DNA of 56,498 bases from Variovorax sp. OK212 (GTDB lineage Bacteria; Pseudomonadota; Gammaproteobacteria; Burkholderiales; Burkholderiaceae_C): NCBI RefSeq assembly GCF_900112425.1, contig NZ_FOLP01000034.1, positions 1 through 56,498 of the forward strand, given 5' to 3'. The notes under the pieces were generated by a model. The model did no database searches. It was not told where the DNA came from and saw nothing but the letters and a program-made list of their open reading frames with translations. Position numbers and translations under genes: made by a program. Shown piece by piece: positions 8,303 through 16,422 of this stretch. Each line of letters begins with the position of its first letter. Position 1 is the stretch's first letter.

Positions 8303-9039
8303 GTCGCCGGGCCCTCGCCCGGCGCGTCGCGCACCTCGCGCACGTCGCGCACCTCCCGAACTTCCCGCTCCTCCCTCACTTCCATCACATAGCCCATGCC
8401 GCGGATGGTGTGCAGCAGCCGCGTGCCGAAGGGCAAGTCGATCTTGTCGCGCAGCCGCTTGATGGCCACCTCGACCACGTTGGTGTTGCTGTCGAAGTTC
8501 ATGTCCCACACCAGCTCGGCGATGGCGGTCTTCGACAGGATCTCGCCCTGGCGGCGCGCCAGCACGGCCAGCAGCGCGAACTCCTTGGCCGTGAGGTCGA
8601 TGCGCGTGCCGGCGCGCGAGGCCTTGCGCGCGAGCAGGTCGATCTGCAGGTCGGCAATGCGCAGCTGCATGGGCTCCTGCTTGCGGCCGCGCCGGTTCAG
8701 CGCCTGCAGCCGCGCCAACAGCTCCAGGAACGAGAAGGGCTTGATGAGGTAGTCGTCGGCGCCTTCGTGCAGGCCCTTGATGCGGTCTTCCACGCGGTCG
8801 CGCGCCGTGAGCATGATCACCGGCGTCTGCTTCACCGCGCGCAGCTCGCGCAGCACCGAGAAGCCGTCCTGCCCCGGCAGCATCACGTCGAGCACGATCA
8901 CGTCGTAGTCGTGCGTGAGCGCCAGGTGCTGGCCGTCGATGCCGTTGTGCGCCATGTCGACGGTGCAGCCCTGCTCGGTCAACCCCTTGGAGAGGTAGTC
9001 CGCGGTTCTCAGTTCGTCTTCGACTATCAGGATCTTCAT
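8299..9039 (-). CDS. OmpR-family response regulator of the RND operon (CusR/IrlR-like)
   Basis: A 246-residue regulator. The receiver domain has phosphoacceptor D51 (VIVLDVMLPG) and the KPF lysine. The winged-helix DNA-binding domain ends in RLLHTIRGMGYVME, normally close to the C-terminus of the family. Here it continues with 27 more residues, beginning with six tripeptides of the form (E/D)(V/E)R encoded at 8329-8382, then DAPGEGPAT. It follows the RND pump gene by 33 bases and overlaps the kinase gene. It most likely activates its own operon. The array of CTGACAG units at 15035-15061 is a candidate binding site. Confidence 0.92.
   Translation of the reverse strand: MKILIVEDELRTADYLSKGLTEQGCTVDMAHNGIDGQHLALTHDYDVIVLDVMLPGQDGFSVLRELRAVKQTPVIMLTARDRVEDRIKGLHEGADDYLIKPFSFLELLARLQALNRRGRKQEPMQLRIADLQIDLLARKASRAGTRIDLTAKEFALLAVLARRQGEILSKTAIAELVWDMNFDSNTNVVEVAIKRLRDKIDLPFGTRLLHTIRGMGYVMEVREEREVREVRDVREVRDAPGEGPAT
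8329..8382 (-). repeat. In-frame 9-base tandem repeat encoding an (E/D)VR tail
   Basis: Six imperfect 9-base units of the type GAGGTGCGC encode EVR, EER, EVR, EVR, DVR and EVR at the end of the response regulator. Changes in unit number would alter the tail without breaking the frame. Confidence 0.75.
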
Positions 9040-9072
9040 GGCGTGTGCGGTCTCGCTGGTATCAAGCGGCGC

Positions 9073-12000
9073 TCATCCGTGGGCCTCGGCCGGCGTCGGC
9101 GTCTCGGCTTCCGTGTTTTCCTTCGCGGCCTTGCGGGCCTTGCGCGCTTCCTTGCGGCTCAGGTACCAGTAGTGGGCGCGGTCGAGGTACAGGTAGACCA
9201 CCGGGGTCGTGAACAGGGTGAGCGCCTGCGAGAGTATCAGCCCGCCGACCATCGCGTAGCCCAACGGGCGGCGCAGCTCGGAGCCAGAGCCGTGGCCCAG
9301 CATCAGCGGCAGGCCCGAGAGCAGCGCGCACATGGTGGTCATCATGATCGGGCGAAAGCGCAGCAGGCAGGCCTGGTAGATGGCGTCGTGCGGCGACATG
9401 CCCTGCTCGCGCTCGGCCTTGAGCGCGAAGTCGATCATCATGATGCCGTTCTTCTTCACGATGCCGATCAGCAGGATGATGCCGATCAGCGCAATCACGC
9501 TGAGGTCGTAGCCCCCCGCCATCAGGATCAGCAGCGCGCCCACCCCGGCCGAAGGCAGCGTCGAGAGAATCGTCAGCGGGTGGATGTAGCTTTCATACAG
9601 CAGGCCCAGCACGATGTACACCGCCACCAGCGCCGCGGCAATCAGGTAGGGCTGCGAAGACAGCGAGTCCTGGAAGGCCTGCGCCGTGCCCTGGAACGAA
9701 CCCGTGAGCGACTGCGGCAGCCCCATGTCGGCCTGCGCCTTGTTGATGGCGTTCACCGCGTCGCCCAGCGCATGGCCCGGCGCCAGGTTGAACGAGATGG
9801 TCACGGCCGGGAACTGGCCCTGGTGGCTGATCGACAGGTACGCGGTCTTGCTGGTGTCCACCTTCACGAAGCTCGACAGCGGCACCTGCTGGCCGGTGAG
9901 CGGCGAGTTGAGGTACAGCTTGCTGAAGAGCGCCGGGTCCTGCTGCAGCGCGGGCGTGACCTCCAGCACCACGTGGTAGCTGTTGAGCTGCGTGAAGTAC
10001 TGCGCCACCTGGCGCTGGCCGATGGCGTCGTACAGCGTGGCGTCGATGGTGGCCGGCGAAATGCCGAAGCTCGAGGCGCGGTCGCGGTCGATGGTGAGCA
10101 CGGCCGACGCCGCGGCGTTCTGCTGGTCGGAGGCCAGGTCGGTGATTTCCGGAATCTGCCTGAAGCGCGCGAGCAGCTGCGGCGCCCAGGTGTTGAGCTC
10201 GTCCAGGTTGGCGTCGGTCACCGTGTACTGGTACTGCGTGCGCGAGGAGCGGCCGCCCACGCGAATGTCCTGCCCCGCCTGCAGGAACAGGTTCACGCCC
10301 TGCACCTTGGCGAGCTGCGGGCGCAGCCGCGTGATGATCTCGTCGGCGGTGGCCGTGCGGCCTTCGTCCTTGGGCTTCAGGCTGATGAAGAAGTTGCCGG
10401 TGTTGTAGGTCGACGAGCTGCCGTTCATGCCGAAGCCGGTCACGTCCGGATCCTTGCGCACCACGTCGGCCAGCTCGAGCATGCGGGCGTTCATCGACGC
10501 GAAAGAAGCGTCCTGCGCCGATTCGGCGAAGCCCGAGATGAAGCCGGTGTCCTGCTGCGGGAAGAAGCCCTTGGGAATCACCACGAACAGCGCGGCCGTG
10601 GCGGCCACGGTGGCAATGAACACCATGAGCGTGGTGAACTGGTGGTCGAGCACCACGTGCAGGCCGCGCTTGTAGCCGTTGAGCATGGCGTCGAAGCCGC
10701 GCTCGAACAGCTGGTACAGCCGCCCGTGCTGGCGGCCATGCTCGTTCTTCAGGAAGCGCGAGCACAGCATGGGCGTGAGCGTGAGCGAGATCACCACGCT
10801 CACCACGATGGTGAGCGTGACCGTCACCGCGAACTCGCGAAACAGCCGCCCCACGATGCCGCCCATGAGCAGCAGCGGAATGAACACCGCGATGAGCGAC
10901 ACCGAGATCGAGATGATGGTGAAGCCGATTTCGCTCGCGCCCTTGTACGCGGCCTCCATGGCCGACATGCCCTCTTCCACGTAGCGGTAGATGTTCTCCA
11001 GCATCACGATGGCGTCGTCCACCACGAAGCCCACCGCGATGGTGAGCGCCATCAGCGAGAGGTTGTCCAGGCTGTAGCCCAGCAGGTACATCACCGCCAC
11101 GGTGCCCAGCAGCGCCAGCGGCACCGTCACGCTGGGAATGAGCGTGGCCGGCACGTTGCGCAGGAACACGAAGATCACCGCCACCACCAGCGCGATGGTC
11201 AGCAGCAGCGTGAACTCCACGTCCTTCACCGAGGCGCGGATGGTCTGCGTGCGGTCGATGATGGCGTTGACGTCCACCGTCGGCGGAATCGACGCCTTCA
11301 GGCGCGGCAGCGCGGCGTTGATGCGGTCGACCGTCTCGATCACGTTGGCGCCCGGCTGCTTGGTGATGGCCAGCACGATGGAGCGGCCGTTCTGCACGGT
11401 GCTGCCCTCGGGCGCGGCGGCGCCTGCATAGGCCCAGCCGGCAATCTTCGCGTTCTCGGGTCCGTCGACCGCCACGCCCAGGTCGCGCACGCGAATGGGC
11501 GCGCCGTTGCGGTAGGCCAGCACCACGTCGTTCCAGGGCTGGGCCTTCAGCAGCTGGTCATTCGTGTAGACGGTGAAGCTCTGGTTGGGCCCGTCGATGG
11601 TGCCCTTGGGCGCGTTGACGGTGGCCGAGGCGAGCACGGTGCGCACGTCTTCCAGGCTCAGGCCCGGCGCGGCGAGCTTGGCGGGGTCGACCTGGATGCG
11701 CACGGCCGGCTTCTGCGCGCCGCCGATGTTGACCAGCCCCACGCCGGAGATCTGCGAGATCTGCTGCGCGAGGATGTTGTCGGCGTAGTCGTTCACCTCG
11801 GTCAGCGGCAGCGTCTTCGACTGCACCGACAGGATGAGGATGGGCGCGTCGGCCGGGTTCACCTTGCGGAAGGTGGGCGGGCTCGGCAGGTTGGCGGGCA
11901 GCTGGCCGGTGGATGCGTTGATGGCCGCCTGCACGTCGAGCGCGGCGGCGTCGATGCTGCGGTCGAGGTCGAACTGCAGCGTGATCTGCGTGGAACCCAG

Positions 12001-12255
12001 GCCGCTGGTGGAGGTCATCTGCGACAGCCCCGCGATCAGCGAGAACTGCCGTTCCAGCGGCTGCGCCACGTTCGAGGCCATGGTCTCGGGGCTGGCGCCC
12101 GGCAGGTTGGCCGAGACCTGGATGGTCGGAAAGTCGACCTGCGGCAGCGGCGCCACCGGCAGCAGCGGGAACACCGCTGCGCCCACCAGCAGGATGGCCA
12201 GCGCCAGCAGCGTGGTGCCGATGGGGCGCTTGATGAAGGCGGCGGAAATGCTCAA
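9073..12255 (-). CDS. RND efflux pump permease (MdtB/MdtC, MuxB/MuxC type)
   Basis: A 1060-residue inner-membrane RND transporter. It begins with MSISAAFIKRPIGTTLLALA, typical of the family, and has the proton-relay aspartate pair in TM4 (GFVVDDAIVMLENI). Two large periplasmic loops and about 12 TM segments are present. It expels drugs or other amphiphiles through the outer membrane with the MFP and channel encoded upstream. The family normally works as an MdtB+MdtC heteromer; only one RND gene is present here, so it may act as a homotrimer. The TTG start overlaps the MFP stop by 4 bases. The C-terminus is basic and hydrophilic. Confidence 0.95.
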   Translation of the reverse strand: MSISAAFIKRPIGTTLLALAILLVGAAVFPLLPVAPLPQVDFPTIQVSANLPGASPETMASNVAQPLERQFSLIAGLSQMTSTSGLGSTQITLQFDLDRSIDAAALDVQAAINASTGQLPANLPSPPTFRKVNPADAPILILSVQSKTLPLTEVNDYADNILAQQISQISGVGLVNIGGAQKPAVRIQVDPAKLAAPGLSLEDVRTVLASATVNAPKGTIDGPNQSFTVYTNDQLLKAQPWNDVVLAYRNGAPIRVRDLGVAVDGPENAKIAGWAYAGAAAPEGSTVQNGRSIVLAITKQPGANVIETVDRINAALPRLKASIPPTVDVNAIIDRTQTIRASVKDVEFTLLLTIALVVAVIFVFLRNVPATLIPSVTVPLALLGTVAVMYLLGYSLDNLSLMALTIAVGFVVDDAIVMLENIYRYVEEGMSAMEAAYKGASEIGFTIISISVSLIAVFIPLLLMGGIVGRLFREFAVTVTLTIVVSVVISLTLTPMLCSRFLKNEHGRQHGRLYQLFERGFDAMLNGYKRGLHVVLDHQFTTLMVFIATVAATAALFVVIPKGFFPQQDTGFISGFAESAQDASFASMNARMLELADVVRKDPDVTGFGMNGSSSTYNTGNFFISLKPKDEGRTATADEIITRLRPQLAKVQGVNLFLQAGQDIRVGGRSSRTQYQYTVTDANLDELNTWAPQLLARFRQIPEITDLASDQQNAAASAVLTIDRDRASSFGISPATIDATLYDAIGQRQVAQYFTQLNSYHVVLEVTPALQQDPALFSKLYLNSPLTGQQVPLSSFVKVDTSKTAYLSISHQGQFPAVTISFNLAPGHALGDAVNAINKAQADMGLPQSLTGSFQGTAQAFQDSLSSQPYLIAAALVAVYIVLGLLYESYIHPLTILSTLPSAGVGALLILMAGGYDLSVIALIGIILLIGIVKKNGIMMIDFALKAEREQGMSPHDAIYQACLLRFRPIMMTTMCALLSGLPLMLGHGSGSELRRPLGYAMVGGLILSQALTLFTTPVVYLYLDRAHYWYLSRKEARKARKAAKENTEAETPTPAEAHG

Positions 12256-13496
12256 TTGCGGCTCCCGCTGGCGACCTTCTTGCCGTCATTACTCGCGGCA
12301 TTCTTCGCAACGGGCGGCGGCTCCACGATGGTTGCGCCGGCCTTCAGCTTGTACTGGCCGTCGACCACCACGCGCTGGCCGGCCTGCAGGCCCTTGTCGA
12401 TCACGGCCGTGCCGTCGGCGATCTGCACCACGTGCACCGGCACGTTCTCGGCCTTGTTCTCGGCATCGACCGTCCACACGTAGGTGCCGTCCTGCCCGCG
12501 CTGCACGGCGGCGGCGGGCACGGTGAGCGAGTCGGCCCGGCGGTCGAGCTGCAGCCGCACGTTGACGTACTGGCCCGGCCACAGCGTGTGCTGCGGATTG
12601 GCGAAGCTGCCCTTGAGCTGCACCGTGCCGCTGGTGGTGTCGATCTGGTTGTTCAGCAGGATGAGCTTGCCGGTGCCCAGCATCTGCGCGCCGCTGCGGT
12701 CGTAGGCGACCACCGCGAGCGGCTGCGTGCTCTGCTGCTGCACGCGGTTGATGTCCTGCACCGCGTCTTCGGGCAGCGTGAACTGCACGGCGATGGGGTC
12801 GATCTGGTTGATGACGACCAGCCCGTTGGCATCGGCCGCGTGCACGATGTTGCCCGGGTCCACCAGCCGCGCGCCCACGCGCCCGTTCATCGGCGAAGAG
12901 ATGCGCGTGAAGCTCAGCTGCACCTCGGCGTACTGCACCTGCGCGGCGTCGTTCTGCACGGTGGCCGTGAGCTGGTTGACCAGCGCCTTCTGCGTGTCGA
13001 CCTGCTGCTGCGTGGCCGCGTCCTGGCCCAGCAGCGTGGTGTAGCGCTGGAGGTCGGCGCGCGCGTTGGCGAGCTGGGCGGCGTCTTTCGCCTTGGTGGC
13101 CTGCGCCTGCGCGAGTTGCGCCTGCAGCGTGCGCGGATCGAGCTGCGCGAGCAGCTGGCCGGCCTTCACGTCCTGCCCTTCGACGAAGCCGACCTTGTCG
13201 AGCTGGCCGTCGATGCGCGCCTTCACCGTCACGGTGGCCATGGAGGCGACGGTGCCGATGCCCGAGCGGTAGACCTGCACGTTCTGCGAGGCCACGCGCG
13301 CGGTGCTCACCTGCACCGGCGGCGTCTTGGGCGCGTCGGGCTTGGCGGCATTGGCCGCGTGGTGCGCGAGCGCCCAGGCGCTCCCGCCGAGCAGCACGGC
13401 GAGCGAGGCGGCCGCGAGCCAGGTGGCGCGGCGCGGGTGAAGGGGGAGCGTGGCCGGGGCCGTGGCCGGGGCGGTGGTGTCTGCGGTGGTCGTCAT
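12252..13496 (-). CDS. RND membrane fusion protein (MdtA-like periplasmic adaptor)
   Basis: A 414-residue adaptor. A Thr/Ala-rich cytoplasmic leader and one N-terminal TM (about 28-45) come first. The lipoyl half-motifs are around VKARIDGQLDKVGFVEGQDVKAGQLLAQLD, with an alpha-helical hairpin (about 130-190) and beta-barrel domains after. It bridges the RND pump and the outer-membrane channel. It ends by overlapping the pump gene (TTGA) and starts 4 bases after the channel gene, so the three are translated as a unit. MdtA-type by order and sequence; substrate not predictable. Confidence 0.94.
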   Translation of the reverse strand: MTTTADTTAPATAPATLPLHPRRATWLAAASLAVLLGGSAWALAHHAANAAKPDAPKTPPVQVSTARVASQNVQVYRSGIGTVASMATVTVKARIDGQLDKVGFVEGQDVKAGQLLAQLDPRTLQAQLAQAQATKAKDAAQLANARADLQRYTTLLGQDAATQQQVDTQKALVNQLTATVQNDAAQVQYAEVQLSFTRISSPMNGRVGARLVDPGNIVHAADANGLVVINQIDPIAVQFTLPEDAVQDINRVQQQSTQPLAVVAYDRSGAQMLGTGKLILLNNQIDTTSGTVQLKGSFANPQHTLWPGQYVNVRLQLDRRADSLTVPAAAVQRGQDGTYVWTVDAENKAENVPVHVVQIADGTAVIDKGLQAGQRVVVDGQYKLKAGATIVEPPPVAKNAASNDGKKVASGSRN

Positions 13497-13500
13497 GGCA

Positions 13501-14997
13501 TCAATTCCGGGAAGTCTTTGCCGTGGCGTCGGCCACGGTGTCCGTTGCGCTCCAGCCGCCGCCCGTGGCCGCGATCAGCGACACGCTGGCGGCCAGCTGG
13601 CGGCCCAGCACCTGTGCGGCGGTGCGCTGGTTGGTGAGCGAGAGCGTCTGCGCCGTGACCACGCCGAGGTAGGTGGCGGTGCCGGCGCGGTACTGGCTCA
13701 GCGCCAGCCGCTCGGCGAGCTGCGCGGCGCGCACGGCGTCGGCCTGCAGGGCCGATTCGCTGTCGAGCACGCGCAGCGTGGCGAGGTTGTCTTCGACCTG
13801 CTGGAAGCCGCCGAGCACGGTCTGCTTGTATTGCGCCACCGAAGCGTCGTAGGCGGCCACGGCCTGGTCGGTGTGCGCCTTGCGCAGGCCGCCGTCGAAC
13901 ACGGTCTGTGCCAGCGCCGCGCCCAGCGACCACACGCGGCTGGGCGTGTTGAACAGCGTGGCCAGGCTGGCCGCGCTGAAGCCGCCGCTCGCGCTGAGCA
14001 CGATCTGCGGAAAGTACGCGGCCTTGGCCACGCCGATGTTGGCGTTGGCGGCCTGCACGCGGCGCTCGGCACCGGCGATGTCGGGGCGGCGCTCGAGCAG
14101 TGCCGACGGCAGGCCGGCGGGCGTGACCGGCAGTAGCAGGTGCACGGCCGCCGCGCAAGACAGCGTGTCGGCGGTCGGCGGTTGCGACGGCGCTTCGAGC
14201 GGCGACAGCGAGAACGACGCGGGCGCCTGCCCCGTCAGCACCGCGATGGCGTGCTCGAGTTGCGCGCGCTGCGCCTCGAGATCGACCGCCTGCGCCTGCG
14301 CCGTCCTGAGCTGGCTTTCGGCCAGCGCCACATCGGAGCGCAGCACGGTGCCGGCGGCGTACTGGTGCTGCGTGAGTTCGAACGCCTTGGCGTAGGCGGC
14401 GGTGGTGCTGGCGTACAGCTCGCGCTCGAGGTCGATGACGCGGATCTGCAGGTAGTCCTGCGCGAGCGTGGTCTGGATGCTCAGGCGCGCGCCCGCGAGG
14501 TCGTCGGCGCTGGCCTGCGCGCTGGCGTTGCCCGCCTCGACCGAACGCCGCACCGCGCCCCAGATGTCGGGCTCCCAGCTGGCGGCCAGGCCCAGGGTGT
14601 CGGTGGTGCCGCGCTTGACCGTGCCGGTGCTGTTGGTCTGCGCGCGTGCGGCGCCGGCGTTGAGGCCGATGGTGGGGTAGAAATTGGCGCGCGCCGCCGC
14701 GGTGATGGCCTGCGCCTCGCGGTACTGGGCCTCGGCGACGCGGATGTTCTGGTTGGCGGTGTTGGCCTGCGCGATCAGCGCGTTGAGCGTGCTGTCGCCG
14801 TAGGCGTCCCACCAGGGGTGGTCGGCGTCGATGGTCTGCGGCGCGGCGGTCTTCCAGGGGCCTGCGGTTTCCTTGAAGGCGACCGGCACGTCCATCTGCG
14901 GGCGGACGTAGTCGGGACCGACGGCGCAACCCGCGAGGAGCAGGACAACCAGCGCGAGGGCCGCGCGCGAAAGAGGTGGGGCGACGGGGAGAACCAT
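13501..14997 (-). CDS. RND outer-membrane lipoprotein channel (NodT/OprM family)
   Basis: A 498-residue outer-membrane efflux protein. The signal peptide ends in the lipobox LLLAGCAVGPDYVRP, so Cys25 is likely lipidated. Two outer-membrane efflux repeats follow, including the late motif SLTNQRTAAQVLGRQLAASVSLIAATGGGW. It forms the trimeric TolC-like exit duct for the RND pump. It is the first gene of the five-gene operon, and its upstream DNA carries an operator-like array (15035-15061). Confidence 0.94.
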   Translation of the reverse strand: MVLPVAPPLSRAALALVVLLLAGCAVGPDYVRPQMDVPVAFKETAGPWKTAAPQTIDADHPWWDAYGDSTLNALIAQANTANQNIRVAEAQYREAQAITAAARANFYPTIGLNAGAARAQTNSTGTVKRGTTDTLGLAASWEPDIWGAVRRSVEAGNASAQASADDLAGARLSIQTTLAQDYLQIRVIDLERELYASTTAAYAKAFELTQHQYAAGTVLRSDVALAESQLRTAQAQAVDLEAQRAQLEHAIAVLTGQAPASFSLSPLEAPSQPPTADTLSCAAAVHLLLPVTPAGLPSALLERRPDIAGAERRVQAANANIGVAKAAYFPQIVLSASGGFSAASLATLFNTPSRVWSLGAALAQTVFDGGLRKAHTDQAVAAYDASVAQYKQTVLGGFQQVEDNLATLRVLDSESALQADAVRAAQLAERLALSQYRAGTATYLGVVTAQTLSLTNQRTAAQVLGRQLAASVSLIAATGGGWSATDTVADATAKTSRN

Positions 14998-15034
14998 GGT
15001 GAGGCCACTCTAAGAAGCCCCGTCAAACCCCTCG

Positions 15035-15061
15035 CTGTCGGTTAACTGACAGTTCTGACAG
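15035..15061. promoter_or_regulatory. Operator-like array upstream of the RND operon
   Basis: CTGTCGGTTAACTGACAG (15035-15052) is an 18-base dyad with one mismatched pair, centred on GTTAAC. A second direct copy of CTGACAG follows at 15055-15061, nine bases after the first (15046-15052). It lies 38-64 bases upstream of the first gene of the operon. Closely spaced direct repeats suit OmpR-family regulators, so the operon's own regulator is the simplest candidate ligand; inference. Confidence 0.5.
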
Positions 15062-15091
15062 TTTCGGTTTGGCTGCCTCCTCGGCGGCGCT

Positions 15092-15301
15092 CGAAGAAGC
15101 GCGGCGCTTGTGCGGAGGCCTGCCCCCATCCCGGCCTTCCCCCGGAAGGGGAAGGAGCAAGACAACAAACGTCGGTGCGTGGGTTTTGCTCCCTCCCCCG
15201 CTGGGGGAGGGTTGGGGTGGGGGGCACCGCGGCGCCCGAAGAAGCGCAGCGCTTGTGCGGAGGCCTGCCCCCATCCCAGCCTTCCCCCGGGAGCGGAAGG
15301 A
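15092..15301. repeat. Direct repeat pair flanking a GC-rich hairpin, intergenic
   Basis: Two 65-base near-identical copies (15092-15156 and 15237-15301; about four mismatches) run in the same direction. Between them is a perfect 9-base hairpin, CCCTCCCCC-GCT-GGGGGAGGG (15191-15211), followed by TTGGGGTGG. This fills the space between the RND operon and the aldo/keto reductase gene. The same hairpin-plus-TTGGGGTG pattern recurs at 26626-26660, so it belongs to a dispersed intergenic repeat family. Confidence 0.75.
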
Positions 15302-15311
15302 AAAACACAAC

Positions 15312-16322
15312 TCAGCGCGGCGCGTCGCCCTTGCGGTATTCAGCCGTCAGCTCATCCAGCTTCTGCTTCAGCGCCGGATCGATCTTGTATTCCGCCGCGG
15401 CCAAGGTCGCATCCAGCTGATCGGGCCGGCTCGCACCCAGCAGTGGCGCGGTGATCAGCGGGTTCGCCATCACCCATGCCACGGCCAAGGTCGCCAGCGG
15501 CACGGCGGCCTCGTCCGCCAGCTTGTGCAGCTGGGTCACGGTGTTGAAGCTGCGCTCGTTCCAGTACCTGTCCTGGTACATGTTGCCGGCCGTGCCCAGC
15601 GTGAAGCGGGTGTTCTCCTCCGGCTTGCCGCCGGGCTTGTACTTGCCGGTCAGCAGGCCGCCCGCGAGCGGGTTGTAGGGAATGACGCCCAGGCCTTCTT
15701 CGCCCGCCAGCGGCAGCAGTTCGCGCTCGATCTCGCGGAACAGCAGGCTGTAGCGCGGCTGCACCGACACATAGCGCGTGAGCTTGTGCAGCTCCGACTT
15801 GCCCAGCGCGCGCGCCAGCCGGTAGGCCAGGAAGTTCGACACGCCGATGTAGCGCGCGCGCCCCGACTTCACGATGACGTCGAGCGCCTCCAGGCTCTCT
15901 TCGAGCGGCGTCTCGCGGTCGTCGCTGTGCAGCTGGTACAGGTCGACGTGGTCGGTCTGCAGGCGCTTGAGCGACGCGTCGATGGCGTCCAGCAGGTGCT
16001 TGCGCGACGCGCCCTGGTCCCAGCTGTTGGGGCCGACCTTGCCGACCGCCTTGGTGGCGACGACGAAACGGCGGCGCCCCGCGGCGCCCTGCTTCTGCAG
16101 CCAGCGGCCGATGATCTCTTCGGTGCGGCCGGTGGTCTCAACCGTGCCGCCCAGCGGGTACACGTCGGCGGTGTCGAGGAAGTTGATGCCGCCCTCGGCC
16201 GCCTTGTCGAGAATCTGGTGCGACACCGCCTCGTCGGTCTGCAGGCCGAAGGTCATGGTGCCGAGCGCAAGCCGCGACACGGTGAGGCCGGTGCGGCCAA
16301 GACGGGTGGTGGGAATGCTCAT
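15312..16322 (-). CDS. Aldo/keto reductase
   Basis: A 336-residue NADPH-dependent oxidoreductase of the AKR (beta/alpha)8 fold. The catalytic tetrad is visible as D50 and Y55 (FLDTADVY), K91 (VVATK) and H132 (LYQLH). The NADP-binding end contains PLLGASRPDQLD. It resembles the Tas/YajO-like group acting on aldehydes and ketones; the substrate is not predictable. It lies about 100 bases downstream of the PhoD-like gene on the same strand and could be co-transcribed with it. Confidence 0.93.
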   Translation of the reverse strand: MSIPTTRLGRTGLTVSRLALGTMTFGLQTDEAVSHQILDKAAEGGINFLDTADVYPLGGTVETTGRTEEIIGRWLQKQGAAGRRRFVVATKAVGKVGPNSWDQGASRKHLLDAIDASLKRLQTDHVDLYQLHSDDRETPLEESLEALDVIVKSGRARYIGVSNFLAYRLARALGKSELHKLTRYVSVQPRYSLLFREIERELLPLAGEEGLGVIPYNPLAGGLLTGKYKPGGKPEENTRFTLGTAGNMYQDRYWNERSFNTVTQLHKLADEAAVPLATLAVAWVMANPLITAPLLGASRPDQLDATLAAAEYKIDPALKQKLDELTAEYRKGDAPR

Positions 16323-16422
16323 GGTGTTCTCGCTCTGGACAGGAGGTCAGGAAGAAAGAAGGAAGGCAAAGGCGGCGGCCATCATAGACACGCCCGTGCA
16401 TTCCTGCAGGCGAGCGGTGGTT

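Noticed and set aside
8410..12483. A 1357-codon plus-strand open frame over the RND pump
   Set aside because: It is the mirror of the RND gene, with Arg/His/Gln-biased sequence and no recognisable domain or ribosome site.
15092..15301. CRISPR-like array
   Set aside because: There are only two direct repeats of 65 bases with one hairpin between them, no spacer series and no cas genes.
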